In this document: positions 1 through 7,051 of the stretch, piece after piece
How the letters are laid out: each line of letters starts with the position of its first letter
How positions within the stretch are numbered: the first letter of the stretch is position 1
Origin: Candidatus Heimdallarchaeota archaeon
Lineage (GTDB): Archaea; Asgardarchaeota; Heimdallarchaeia; Heimdallarchaeales; Heimdallarchaeaceae
DNA length: 38,192 bases
Assembly (NCBI GenBank): GCA_018238545.1
Contig: JABCTC010000034.1
Span: 1-38,192 of the forward strand
Reading direction: 5' to 3'
Made by a program: the position numbers and the translations under genes
Notes under the pieces: model-generated
The model's database searches: none
The model's input: only the letters and a program-made list of their open reading frames with translations
Told to the model about the DNA's origin: nothing

Positions 1-90
1 TGAGTGAGATTGCTTTGAATACATCAGTTAATCAAGGTTCACAGATTGAGGGTAATACAGATATGATTGAGAGCTTGGATGATAAGGTCA
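1..90. repeat. Terminal direct repeat, left copy (matches 38103-38192)
   Basis: These 90 bases match the last 90 bases of the window with five differences, at positions 56, 74, 75, 77 and 89. All five are silent in the fibre reading frame, which is the same in both copies. The match runs exactly to both window edges. I infer an end overlap of a circular or circularly permuted genome, with population variation. A real paralogous segment is less likely but possible. Confidence 0.85.
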
Positions 91-251
91 AGCATATAGA
101 GGGCGGAACTGCTACTGGAAGTGCAACGGTCACATTTGATACAGCTTTTGCAATAGCACCAGCAGTAATGCCATCAGATGTAACTTCAATAACAACAACA
201 GGATTCACTATGAACGGTTCAGGAGGTGATTGGATTGCTACGGAGAAATAG
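1..251 (+). CDS. C-terminal end of the BppU-type tail fibre (left-partial)
   Basis: This frame is open from the left edge and stops at 249-251. The segment begins in the middle of the protein that reaches the right edge of the window, with the shared residues SEIALNTSVNQGSQIEG in both copies. The TTG at 15 is therefore not a true start. Removing the 90-base overlap makes one fibre of about 1106 residues, the last 53 coming from here. The terminal part is rich in Thr, Ser and Gly (GGTATGSATVTFD, TMNGSGGDW), a beta-rich composition common at receptor-facing fibre ends. No chaperone or catalytic motif is visible. The next gene's ribosome site lies inside its last codons, so the two are translationally linked. 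Confidence 0.8.
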   Translation, partial: SEIALNTSVNQGSQIEGNTDMIESLDDKVKHIEGGTATGSATVTFDTAFAIAPAVMPSDVTSITTTGFTMNGSGGDWIATEK

Positions 252-594
252 AATAAAAGGAAGTAAGGCGACAACATATCACAATTTTGAATTTGGATTC
301 AACGAAGAAACGAATATCCTCTCTATAAGTGGGGGGGAATATTGGCAAAACGGAGAATTAATGTTTGAAGATGTACCATTATTTGATATAGACACTAATG
401 AACCTTTGCTAAATGAAACAGGGGTAGATATTCAACTCGAAGTAGGCAAGGAGTACAGAATATATCTAGTGCAAAATGGGGCAGAGGTCTATATCGCAGA
501 CACTATTCAAAACCTAGACAGTCCAACTACGCCATTGATGTTGTTGGCATGTGGAAACATTGACGAACTCTTTGTGAACGAGGTGATGAAATGA
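235..594 (+). CDS. Hypothetical fibre-linked protein
   Basis: I do not recognise this family. A TTG at 235 lies seven bases after a strong AGGAGGT (221-227) inside the end of the fibre gene, so I prefer it to the GTG at 226, which overlaps the ribosome site. The product is about 119 residues, beta-rich and without membrane segments (FDIDTNEPLLNETG, GKEYRIYLVQNGAEVYI). Position directly after the fibre suggests a fibre accessory or attachment protein. A run of seven G at 331-337 encodes Ser-Gly-Gly-Glu and is unusual in this AT-rich genome. The stop overlaps the next start as ATGA, indicating coupled translation. Confidence 0.7.
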   Translation: MLRRNRIKGSKATTYHNFEFGFNEETNILSISGGEYWQNGELMFEDVPLFDIDTNEPLLNETGVDIQLEVGKEYRIYLVQNGAEVYIADTIQNLDSPTTPLMLLACGNIDELFVNEVMK

Positions 595-725
595 ATGTAA
601 TAATCAAACCTCAAAAGGTGTTGACAGAGAAAGAACTCAAATTAAAAGAGTTTAAAGAAGCAGACAAAACTAAAATGACAGTGAAAGAACTGGCAGAAGT
701 AGTCGCTTTGTTAGTGGGTGATTAG
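591..725 (+). CDS. Small hypothetical protein (44 aa)
   Basis: An ATG at 591 overlaps the previous stop, and the TAG ends one base before the next ATG at 726. The 44-residue product is charged and helical (EKELKLKEFKEADKTKMT, then VKELAEVVALLVGD). I infer a small soluble helix-rich protein. Short Lys/Glu-rich genes of this sort often follow fibre genes in Gram-positive phages, but I recognise no family. Support comes from gapless packing with both neighbours and the absence of a longer alternative frame. Confidence 0.65.
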   Translation: MNVIIKPQKVLTEKELKLKEFKEADKTKMTVKELAEVVALLVGD

Positions 726-1124
726 ATGGAAAATTTATTAATGTGGTCGATTTTTCTAGGTATATTAATATCGCTGGTCATACTGGCAAAATACTTGAAA
801 GAGTTTTATGACTACTATGAGAACTGCAAAGATAAGAAGCAACAAGCGATATACAATGCTTGTCCTATCGGAATAAGTGTTGAAGAAAAGATGGATGATT
901 TAATATATAAACAAGATAGGTCTTGGGAACGTGGAACTAAAAGAATAGAGAGACAAAAGATTGATGATGAAATCAAAGATGTTCAATCAGATGCCATATC
1001 AATTCTTTTGAGATTTGCAGATGCAGACGATACTTTAAATGGCGAGGTTAAATCCACAATCAAGAAATTCTCAAAGTTGAAAGAGAAGAAAGCAGAGTTC
1101 GTTAGAAATGAGTTGATAGAATGA
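726..1124 (+). CDS. Membrane-anchored coiled-coil protein upstream of the lysins
   Basis: The 132-residue product has one strong hydrophobic segment at about residues 5-22 (MWSIFLGILISLVILAKYL). A long charged, helix-forming tail follows (about 30-132), with many Lys and Glu. The layout is a single N-terminal anchor with a cytoplasmic or periplasm-facing coiled coil. It is directly upstream of two cell-wall enzymes and its stop overlaps the next start (ATGA at 1121-1124), so a lysis accessory or holin-modulating role is plausible. This is inference: it is not a standard holin, and a canonical phi-LC3 holin lies at 5698. Confidence 0.7.
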   Translation: MENLLMWSIFLGILISLVILAKYLKEFYDYYENCKDKKQQAIYNACPIGISVEEKMDDLIYKQDRSWERGTKRIERQKIDDEIKDVQSDAISILLRFADADDTLNGEVKSTIKKFSKLKEKKAEFVRNELIE

Positions 1125-1936
1125 AATACTGGCAAACTAGAATATCCAGAGCATATACAAGAGAACTTCAAGAGAAACTGAATTTTGTAATGAGATTGAA
1201 ACTGATCACAGATGGGATTTATGGTAGAAATACTCGTAACGCAGTTAAACTGTTTCAAACCGAATTCCACTTAATTTCAGATGGTAAATGCGGAACTAAC
1301 ACTTGGAGAAAACTAAATCACTTGTTCTATCAAACATATGAGGGTTACATTGAACTAAGGCGAAACAAGGCTAACGTTCATATCTATTTCAATAAAAATG
1401 CCCCCACGCTCGAATATGGAGTTGTGGGGAAACGTGAGAAACTTTCGCAAATGGCTAAAAAATACGAATGGATAACTAATTGTGGATACTTCAACTTTGG
1501 AGATAGCAAAAGCGAGAACATTCAAAGTGAACACTATCTTTATTATGATGGTGAAACTATTAAAAAAGGTATTCAAGAAGATTATATCTGCAATGGTTCG
1601 TTTGCTGTTACGATTGACGAAATAATGTATAATGGAAATATAGTATTTAACGTTTATAATTTCCCTAATCTTTTACCTTTTAGCAGGCAACCTAGAACGT
1701 TGATAGGAAACAATAAAAGAAGATTCGTTTCGATCGTGATTGATGGCAGAAGCCGATTAAGTAAAGGTTTTGGAATGACAGAACTTATAGAACTATCTAA
1801 AGAATTAAAATGTACCAATCTACTTAATCTTGATGGCGGTGGTTCTTCTGAATGTATTTACAACGGAAAGATAACAAATAAGCCATCAGATGGGCGAGAG
1901 AGAGCGATAGGCACAGGAGTGGGGTGGAAAATATGA
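1121..1936 (+). CDS. Peptidoglycan-binding / phosphodiester glycosidase-domain protein
   Basis: Residues about 10-65 look like a PG_binding_1 repeat (TRELQEKL, DGIYGRNTRNAVKLFQ, SDGKCGTNTWRKL). From about residue 80 to the end the protein resembles the phosphodiester glycosidase (NAGPA-like, PF09992) fold: NCGYFNF, PRTLIGN, then IDGRSRLSKGFGMTELIEL and NLDGGGSSECIYNG. Family members cleave N-acetylglucosamine-1-phosphodiester links. I infer a wall-targeted glycan enzyme acting as an endolysin-type or virion-associated hydrolase on wall or capsule phosphodiester sugars. No signal peptide is seen, so export would need a holin or virion delivery. Start and stop overlap both neighbours as ATGA, so it is co-translated with the M15 peptidase. 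Confidence 0.85.
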   Translation: MKYWQTRISRAYTRELQEKLNFVMRLKLITDGIYGRNTRNAVKLFQTEFHLISDGKCGTNTWRKLNHLFYQTYEGYIELRRNKANVHIYFNKNAPTLEYGVVGKREKLSQMAKKYEWITNCGYFNFGDSKSENIQSEHYLYYDGETIKKGIQEDYICNGSFAVTIDEIMYNGNIVFNVYNFPNLLPFSRQPRTLIGNNKRRFVSIVIDGRSRLSKGFGMTELIELSKELKCTNLLNLDGGGSSECIYNGKITNKPSDGRERAIGTGVGWKI

Positions 1937-2304
1937 CAAATGTATTATTTGATTTAGAATACGATATTATAAAAAATGGTAACTTTAAATGGAAAGAGTT
2001 TGTTTGTAAAGATGGTTCTTTGAAAATTAATAAAGGCACATATCTGTTATTCGAAAGACTTCAAATCTTGCGGAATATAATAGGTGTTATAACAATTGAA
2101 TCGGGTTATAGAAGTCCTGAATATAACTCAAATTTAAAAGATGCAAGTCCGATATCTAGGCATATGGACGCACATGCTGTAGATGTAAATTGGAACACAA
2201 AGGTATGGAGTATTAACATGGTGTCTCTAATTGCCGAAGGGTTGGGATTGTATGTTATCAAATATCCATGGGGGTTACATCTTGATGTAAGGGAGTTGAT
2301 CTAA
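1933..2304 (+). CDS. M15-family peptidase (D-Ala-D-Ala carboxypeptidase/endolysin type)
   Basis: This 123-residue protein carries the M15 metallopeptidase signature: ESGYRSPEYN, then SRHMDAHAVDVN (an H-x6-D-type zinc site) and a C-terminal HLDVR supplying another His. Such enzymes cut peptides of peptidoglycan and serve as phage endolysins. The ATG at 1933 overlaps the previous TGA and is chosen over an in-frame GTG at 1924. The expected small Gly in the S-x-H-x2-G-x-A-x-D motif is replaced (MDAHAVD), a mild variation. With the upstream glycosidase-like gene it forms a two-enzyme wall-degrading pair. No signal peptide is seen. Confidence 0.88.
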   Translation: MTNVLFDLEYDIIKNGNFKWKEFVCKDGSLKINKGTYLLFERLQILRNIIGVITIESGYRSPEYNSNLKDASPISRHMDAHAVDVNWNTKVWSINMVSLIAEGLGLYVIKYPWGLHLDVRELI

Positions 2305-3737
2305 TGTTAGTCAAATTACCTTTTCCCGAAGAGGGGAGAAGCGACAAAGAAACAATACAAAACCTATATGATGTAGTTCTAAGACTCAGGAAAGAACTTG
2401 AATACCAGATGGCTCATTTAGATTCTGAAAATGTAACATCTTTAGATGCGGATATAACAGAAATTAAAAATCTCAAAGCAGAACAGATTTTTACAAATAT
2501 AATAACTTCCATTACCGCTATAACTGATGTATTGTATGCACAAGAGGGTAGAATCGCAAGATTGACGGTTGACCATCTTTTAACTGAAGATGTTTTAGAT
2601 GGTAATGCAACGATGTATTACATTGATATAGAGGACCAATACATTAAGTTTATAACAGCTGTTAGAAACGATGCGTTACCACAAATTCAATACACAACGG
2701 AAAATGATGAACTTCTTTATTGGGATTCGGCGGCACATGAATATTTGACAACGCTTGTTACAGATTACCCAACTATGGTTTATCAGTATGACAGGTACGA
2801 CAAAATGAAACTTTTCTTTGATGAAACCAGACACATGGGTGTTCCTTATATTGGAATGGGGATAGGAGACGGAGTAACTGAAATGTCCGGCAAGTTTGAA
2901 ATGGTTAAAGATATTGACGGTCTGATGACGAATTATTATGAACGAACTACAGGAGAACTGCGACAAATAAAAATAGGTGATTATGGTATTGAAATTAGCG
3001 CAGCCGCCGAAACAGGCGATACCACAAACTTAACTATAGGTTTATTTGCTTTATATCAATGGCAGGATAAAGATTTTCTCCACGAATATAATGTTGTTCT
3101 TGGTTCCAGTGCTATGTATAGTCCAGATGCTAACACTTATTCAAATGTAGCTGTAGGCGAATATGCTTTTTATTCGTTTGGGCATACATATCTTACATGG
3201 ATATCGGGTAATATTGCTATTGGTTTATCTGCTGGGGAAAATGCTTATGGGGACATATATGTTGGTTTAGAGATGTTTAATAATATATTTATGGGTGTTA
3301 GAGCTGGGCGTTCTTCTCAATGTAATAGTTCTATTGCAATTGGTAAAGAAGCATTGGATTCTTGTGGAATTTTATCACAATCAGAACCCACTCTTGATGT
3401 AATCGCCATTGGTAATTATGCTGGGGATACTCAAAAAGGATCTAAAAATATATTTATAGGGCATACAGCTGGTAAATATGTAAATTCTAACGATAATTTG
3501 GTAATTGGAAATCAAATAGGGAATGATATCACAACAGCTCTAATTAATGGGGAAATGGGTAGTGTCAAAGCGGATCAAAGATTTCAAATAAACGGTCAAT
3601 TAAGACTATCTCTCAACAAAACCCCAGCGAGTGCAACAGCTACAGGAACAAAGGGTGATGTTGCTTGGGATTCCGATTATATATATATTTGCGTTGCTAC
3701 TGATACATGGAAGAGAACGGCTCTTTCCACTTGGTAA
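2304..3737 (+). CDS. YadA-like repeat fibre protein
   Basis: This 477-residue product starts with a helical, coiled-coil-prone region (about 12-90). A middle domain follows (about 100-240), then about eight repeats of a YadA-head-type motif between residues 282 and 406: VAVGEYAFYS, IAIGLSAGEN, IYVGLEMFNN, IFMGVRAGRS, IAIGKEALDS, IAIGNYAGDT, IFIGHTAGKY, LVIGNQIGND. In trimeric autotransporters this repeat forms a left-handed beta-roll. The C-terminus (GTKGDVAWDSDYIYIC, TDTWKRTALSTW) is a module often seen at phage fibre ends. I infer a trimeric adhesive fibre on head or tail. Its ATG overlaps the previous TAA. It is a second putative receptor-binding protein besides the BppU-type fibre. Confidence 0.82.
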   Translation: MLVKLPFPEEGRSDKETIQNLYDVVLRLRKELEYQMAHLDSENVTSLDADITEIKNLKAEQIFTNIITSITAITDVLYAQEGRIARLTVDHLLTEDVLDGNATMYYIDIEDQYIKFITAVRNDALPQIQYTTENDELLYWDSAAHEYLTTLVTDYPTMVYQYDRYDKMKLFFDETRHMGVPYIGMGIGDGVTEMSGKFEMVKDIDGLMTNYYERTTGELRQIKIGDYGIEISAAAETGDTTNLTIGLFALYQWQDKDFLHEYNVVLGSSAMYSPDANTYSNVAVGEYAFYSFGHTYLTWISGNIAIGLSAGENAYGDIYVGLEMFNNIFMGVRAGRSSQCNSSIAIGKEALDSCGILSQSEPTLDVIAIGNYAGDTQKGSKNIFIGHTAGKYVNSNDNLVIGNQIGNDITTALINGEMGSVKADQRFQINGQLRLSLNKTPASATATGTKGDVAWDSDYIYICVATDTWKRTALSTW

Positions 3738-3751
3738 AAGGGGGATTTGAA

Positions 3752-3994
3752 ATGTCTAAAAAAATCAATACAATAGAATCAATTATCGTAATCGATAAGA
3801 ATTCTTATAAAATCGTAAAAACTATTGAAGAGATTTATGATATCTCGACATTAGAAAGAGAAAAAATGCAATTCAATAGACATAAAGAAGCGTTTCTTTC
3901 ACGTATAAAAAGAGAACAAGAAGGACTTAACGATGCGCAAAAAAACATCGATGAAATAGATTTGAAAATCAAAAAAATCAAGGAAGCGAAGTAG
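3752..3994 (+). CDS. Small coiled-coil protein downstream of the fibre
   Basis: The start at 3752 follows AAAGGGGG (3737-3744) with good spacing. An in-frame ATG at 3707 lies inside the fibre gene without a ribosome site and is rejected. The 80-residue product has a beta-like N-terminus (SIIVIDKNSYKIV) and a long charged helix from about residue 30 (TLEREKMQFNRHKEAFLSR, then NIDEIDLKIKKIKEAK). I recognise no family. A small structural or chaperone role next to the YadA-like fibre is possible but not shown. Confidence 0.7.
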   Translation: MSKKINTIESIIVIDKNSYKIVKTIEEIYDISTLEREKMQFNRHKEAFLSRIKREQEGLNDAQKNIDEIDLKIKKIKEAK

Positions 3995-4018
3995 AAGTAT
4001 TAAAAAGGTGGTGACTAA

Positions 4019-4378
4019 ATGAAAACAGTATCAGAAGTTTTAGAAGAAATAAATAAATTTAAACCGAACGCACTTTCGCAAAATGAATTAGTTGGTTTTA
4101 TTGATGATTTAGAGTCTGAAATTGTGTTGAATGTTTTTCTTGAAGATGAATATGTGAACATAACAAGTATGGATAGAGAACTTGTAACTCCGAATCCTTA
4201 CTACAGAATATACAAAGAATATTTAATCGCTATGATAGACAATTACAACGAGGACACCGAGAGTTATTCACTTTCTAGCAGAGTTTTCAATGAAACTATG
4301 AAAGAATTTAACGCATTTGTAAGAAGAAATGATTTAGATGCAGTTTCTTCTACAAGTCAGTTTACAAATTACTTTTAA
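4019..4378 (+). CDS. Putative head-tail adaptor protein
   Basis: The ATG at 4019 follows AAAAAGGTGGTG. The 119-residue, mainly helical protein begins TVSEVLEEINKFKPNALS and continues with ELVGFIDDLESEIV, then a Pro/Tyr-rich loop (TPNPYYRIYKEYLIAMID) and a final helix (ETMKEFNAFVRRND). This pattern resembles small head-tail connector proteins of Gram-positive phages, in which an N-terminal helical hairpin packs against the portal. It stands just before a tail-nozzle-like protein, which fits a connector role. The assignment is by shape and position only; an accessory virion protein remains possible. Confidence 0.55.
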   Translation: MKTVSEVLEEINKFKPNALSQNELVGFIDDLESEIVLNVFLEDEYVNITSMDRELVTPNPYYRIYKEYLIAMIDNYNEDTESYSLSSRVFNETMKEFNAFVRRNDLDAVSSTSQFTNYF

Positions 4379-4390
4379 AGGGGTGAGAAT

Positions 4391-5683
4391 ATGAATTTAG
4401 TTTCACCGATTTACACAAAACAAACCAAAAAACAGACAATCGAAACATTTTATGGGCTTAATAAGTCAGAAACTATCAAAGATGGGGAGTTTTCTGAAAT
4501 GGAGAACCTTTGTAGTGATCTTTTTCCTTACACTTATCCTAGAAACCCTAGAAATGTTGTAAGGGAACTGACAAAAGCCAACGGGTATTACATCTATGAA
4601 GGGGTTCATTACTATGTAGATGGTGTTTCATTCTATGTAGACGGTGTTTTAAAAGGAACTGTAACAGATAGCGAGAAACAAATCATAGATTTCAATGATT
4701 ATATTCTCATATTTCCTGATAAAAAAGTATACGATATAGTTGCTGACACTTTTGGAGACATGGCAACAGGAACTTATCCTGATGATACAGACTCCGTACC
4801 TGACATAGACTATGTATCGACTCATATGAATCGTATGTTCGGTATTAAAGATAGAGAAATCTATTCATCAAAACAAGGGCAATATGGAATATGGGCAGAT
4901 TTTAGCGGTCTTTTGACAGATTCATACGCAACAGACATAGAGTCGGGAACTTTCAAAGGTATGGCCACTTATCAAAATCACGTTGTTATGTTTACCGAAA
5001 AGGATATGTACGAATTATATGGCTATAATCCTTCGAATTACCAAGTGCAAAAAACAACTATGCAAGGGCTTGTTAACAATAAGTCGATTGTAGAACTCGA
5101 TTCAAGATTATATTTTGCAAATAAAGAAGGTGTTTATGTATTTGGTGGTGGAATGCCTAGACTTATAAGCAAGAAACTCAACATAGATGAATATTCAGAT
5201 GTGGTCAGTGGTACTGATGGTAAAAAACTATATTGTAGCATCTATGATGGCAACGTGTGGGGATTGTATGTATATGACCCCGAGAAAGACTTGTGGCACT
5301 ACGAAGATGCTTTACAGGTTAATTACTTCGTTAGAGATATAAATATTCTCTATGGGGTGTCTAATAACGATGTGATACAATTCGATTCAGGAACAGAAAC
5401 AATAGAGTGGAGTTTAACTACAAACATTTTATTGGACGAAACTTTGAGAAATAAGAAAATAAATAAAATTAATCTTTTGATGGATATGGATTTCGGTTCT
5501 TCAGTACATGTTTATGCAATTGCTGAAGAAAACGAAACTCTGATAGCAAGTTTTGAATCCAAAATAAACAAGGTTGTGAAACTGCCGGTTTCTTTGAAAT
5601 CGTTTGAAGAATATAAACTTAAAATCAAAGGTATTGGTAATGTTAAAATAAGGGCGATTCAAAGAGTTGTCATTATAAAATAG
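4391..5683 (+). CDS. Beta-propeller-like tail nozzle/stabilisation protein
   Basis: The 430-residue product starts after AAAGGGGTGAG. Its N-terminus (FYGLNKSETIKDGEFSEMEN, then YPRNPRN) resembles podoviral packaged-DNA stabilisation and tail nozzle proteins, which join the portal or adaptor and line the exit channel. The body has short beta blades with repeated patterns such as YHYVDGVSFYVDGV-like turns, FPDKKVYDIVAD, FTEKDMYELYG, FANKEGVYVFGGG and YDPEKDLWHYED, typical of propellers. The C-terminal 100 residues form a beta sandwich-like segment (NKINLLMDMDFGSSVHVYAI). Together with the preceding gene it probably builds the short tail. Exact family membership is unproven. Confidence 0.55.
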   Translation: MNLVSPIYTKQTKKQTIETFYGLNKSETIKDGEFSEMENLCSDLFPYTYPRNPRNVVRELTKANGYYIYEGVHYYVDGVSFYVDGVLKGTVTDSEKQIIDFNDYILIFPDKKVYDIVADTFGDMATGTYPDDTDSVPDIDYVSTHMNRMFGIKDREIYSSKQGQYGIWADFSGLLTDSYATDIESGTFKGMATYQNHVVMFTEKDMYELYGYNPSNYQVQKTTMQGLVNNKSIVELDSRLYFANKEGVYVFGGGMPRLISKKLNIDEYSDVVSGTDGKKLYCSIYDGNVWGLYVYDPEKDLWHYEDALQVNYFVRDINILYGVSNNDVIQFDSGTETIEWSLTTNILLDETLRNKKINKINLLMDMDFGSSVHVYAIAEENETLIASFESKINKVVKLPVSLKSFEEYKLKIKGIGNVKIRAIQRVVIIK

Positions 5684-5697
5684 AAAGGGGAATTATT

Positions 5698-5895
5698 ATG
5701 AAGATTGATTGGAAAGCAAGGTTTAGGAGTTATCCGTTTTATATGGCTGTAATCAGTTTTATTCCATTAACTATGGAAACTTGGGGGATAGGAATATTGC
5801 CTGAAGGATTCAGAGAATGGGCAATGGCATTGTTGGGATTGTTTGTTTTGATTGGAATCGTGGTAAACCCAGCAACTAAAGGTACAAGCGATTAA
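5698..5895 (+). CDS. Holin, phi-LC3 family
   Basis: This 65-residue protein matches the phi-LC3 holin family (PF04531-type) in length and pattern: the N-terminal MKIDWKARFRSYPFY, two hydrophobic segments (about residues 15-32 and 42-58), and the hallmark C-terminus GIVVNPATKGTSD. Such holins form pores in the cytoplasmic membrane that release endolysins at the end of infection. It has an AAAGGGG ribosome site at a short spacing. Unusually it sits about 3.4 kb downstream of the two wall hydrolases, between nozzle-like and ejection-type genes. A hairpin and an extended -10 sequence follow, so its level may be set separately. Confidence 0.9.
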   Translation: MKIDWKARFRSYPFYMAVISFIPLTMETWGIGILPEGFREWAMALLGLFVLIGIVVNPATKGTSD

Positions 5896-5899
5896 TAAA

Positions 5900-5908
5900 T
5901 GGTATAAT
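5900..5908 (+). promoter_or_regulatory. Extended -10 promoter before the ejection genes
   Basis: TGGTATAAT is a TGn-extended perfect -10 hexamer. No good -35 is visible at 17 bases, as is usual for extended -10 promoters. It lies in the 65-base gap after the holin, upstream of two very large virion genes, and could boost their transcription within the late operon. No experimental support; assignment is by motif. Confidence 0.5.
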
Positions 5909-5915
5909 ACTAATA

Positions 5916-5937
5916 TAGGCTATCGAAAGGTAGCCTA
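5916..5937 (+). other. GAAA-tetraloop hairpin in the leader of the ejection gene
   Basis: A nine-pair stem (5916-5924 with 5929-5937, one G-U pair) is closed by a GAAA loop. Only AATTT follows, so it is a weak terminator at best. It sits between the extended -10 box at 5900 and the ribosome site AGAGAGGTG, so it would be at the 5' end of any transcript from that promoter. It may protect or tune the mRNA, or act as a partial terminator after the holin. Confidence 0.6.
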
Positions 5938-5960
5938 ATTTAGAAAAGAGAGGTGATATG

Positions 5961-7040
5961 ATGGTTTATGATCCTAATAAGAAAGAGGAAGAGGACCTTT
6001 GGACTAGAAAATTTATTCAAGATTACGGTAGTAAATACGGAATCACAAATACAGACATAGGTTGGGACGATCCCAGTAAATCTGTAATGCTTGGTGGAGA
6101 ATCGGTAATCACACCTACTAGAGTTGAAGAAGGCAAATCTTATGCAAGTGCCGACGCTATGCGACAAGCTATTGACGATTACGCAGTTAGACAAGGGTTA
6201 AGCGAAAAGAAAGACATAGTCAACCCTTACGACCCCAAAAATGATTATTCAACAAAGATAGATGAACTTCTAGGTTCTGTCATGGACGCTAAGAAATTCG
6301 AGTACAATCCCGAAACCGATCCTTTATTCAAAGCGTACCAAAAACAATATGGAATAGCTGGGGATAGGTCTTTAGCGAATACTATGAGCCAAGCTACAGG
6401 AATCACAGGTGGTAGACTTAGTTCGTGGGCAACAAGCGCTGGGCAACAGGCTAAAAGTCTTTATGACCAACAATTAATGAGCAGAGTACCTGAATTAGCC
6501 GGTGCCGCTTACAGCAGAGAACAACAAGAGCTTGCTAATAAAATGGGGCTTATAGGAACTTTAGGTGGACTTGATGAACGTGCATATGGTCGTGGTCGTG
6601 ATGTCATGGCTGATGAAAGATATGCGGATGAAGTCGCTAGAGAATTAGACAGGCAACGCGCTGGCGATGTTAGATATGCAGAAGAAACAGCTTATGGTAG
6701 AGAAAGAGATACAGCTGCCGATTTAAGATATTCAAAAGAATTTGATTATAATAAAACTAGAGATGCCATAAACGACGCAAGATATAAAAAAGAATTCGAC
6801 TACAAAGTTGAACAAGATAAAATTTCAAAAATCTCAAAAGAAACAGAGATTGACGAAGAAACTTTAGGTGCTATGTATTTTGATATGATGAACAGCGAAG
6901 ATCCAACCCAATGGTTGGTGAATGAATCTAAATATATGACAAACGATGAATTGAAAGCGCTTGAAAAATTATTGCCTAAAGAAGCTAGTGATTTGATTGG
7001 TCAAATAATCGCTGGTGCTTATGCAGCTGGATCTGAATAA
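5961..7040 (+). CDS. Putative ejection/internal virion protein with 18-residue repeats
   Basis: I choose the second ATG (5961) because its distance from AGAGAGGTG is better than that of the ATG at 5958. The product of about 359 residues has an acidic, polar N-terminus, then a segment rich in Ala, Gly and Ser around residues 110-175 (FKAYQKQYGIAGDRSLAN, QATGITGGRLSSWATSAGQ). A charged helix follows, made of four consecutive 18-residue repeats, and then a short C-terminal region (ALEKLLPKEASDLIGQII). Its position between the tail genes and the 2228-residue polyvalent gene resembles podoviral internal or ejection proteins. I infer a protein injected with the DNA, forming part of a trans-envelope conduit. 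No enzymatic motif is seen. Confidence 0.55.
   Translation: MVYDPNKKEEEDLWTRKFIQDYGSKYGITNTDIGWDDPSKSVMLGGESVITPTRVEEGKSYASADAMRQAIDDYAVRQGLSEKKDIVNPYDPKNDYSTKIDELLGSVMDAKKFEYNPETDPLFKAYQKQYGIAGDRSLANTMSQATGITGGRLSSWATSAGQQAKSLYDQQLMSRVPELAGAAYSREQQELANKMGLIGTLGGLDERAYGRGRDVMADERYADEVARELDRQRAGDVRYAEETAYGRERDTAADLRYSKEFDYNKTRDAINDARYKKEFDYKVEQDKISKISKETEIDEETLGAMYFDMMNSEDPTQWLVNESKYMTNDELKALEKLLPKEASDLIGQIIAGAYAAGSE
6582..6797 (+). repeat. Four tandem 18-codon repeats in the ejection-type gene
   Basis: Four consecutive 18-residue units start AYGRGRDVMA, ARELDRQRAG, AYGRERDTAA and DYNKTRDAIN. All four share D at unit position 11, RY at 13-14 and E at 17; R at position 6 is also constant and D at 7 occurs in three of four. 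A degenerate fifth unit starts DYKVEQDK at 6798. Eighteen residues equal five turns of alpha-helix, so equivalent residues line up on one face. The DNA copies are diverged, so this is an old, selected protein repeat. Confidence 0.85.
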
Positions 7041-7051
7041 GGAGGTAGGTT

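Noticed and set aside
1..90. Short direct terminal repeats of a linear virion genome
   Set aside because: The five differences between copies do not fit a replicated physical terminal repeat; an assembly overlap at a circular join is simpler.
226..251. Programmed frameshift joining the fibre end to the next gene
   Set aside because: A strong AGGAGGT and a well-spaced TTG start explain the second gene, and no slippery heptamer is seen in the overlap.
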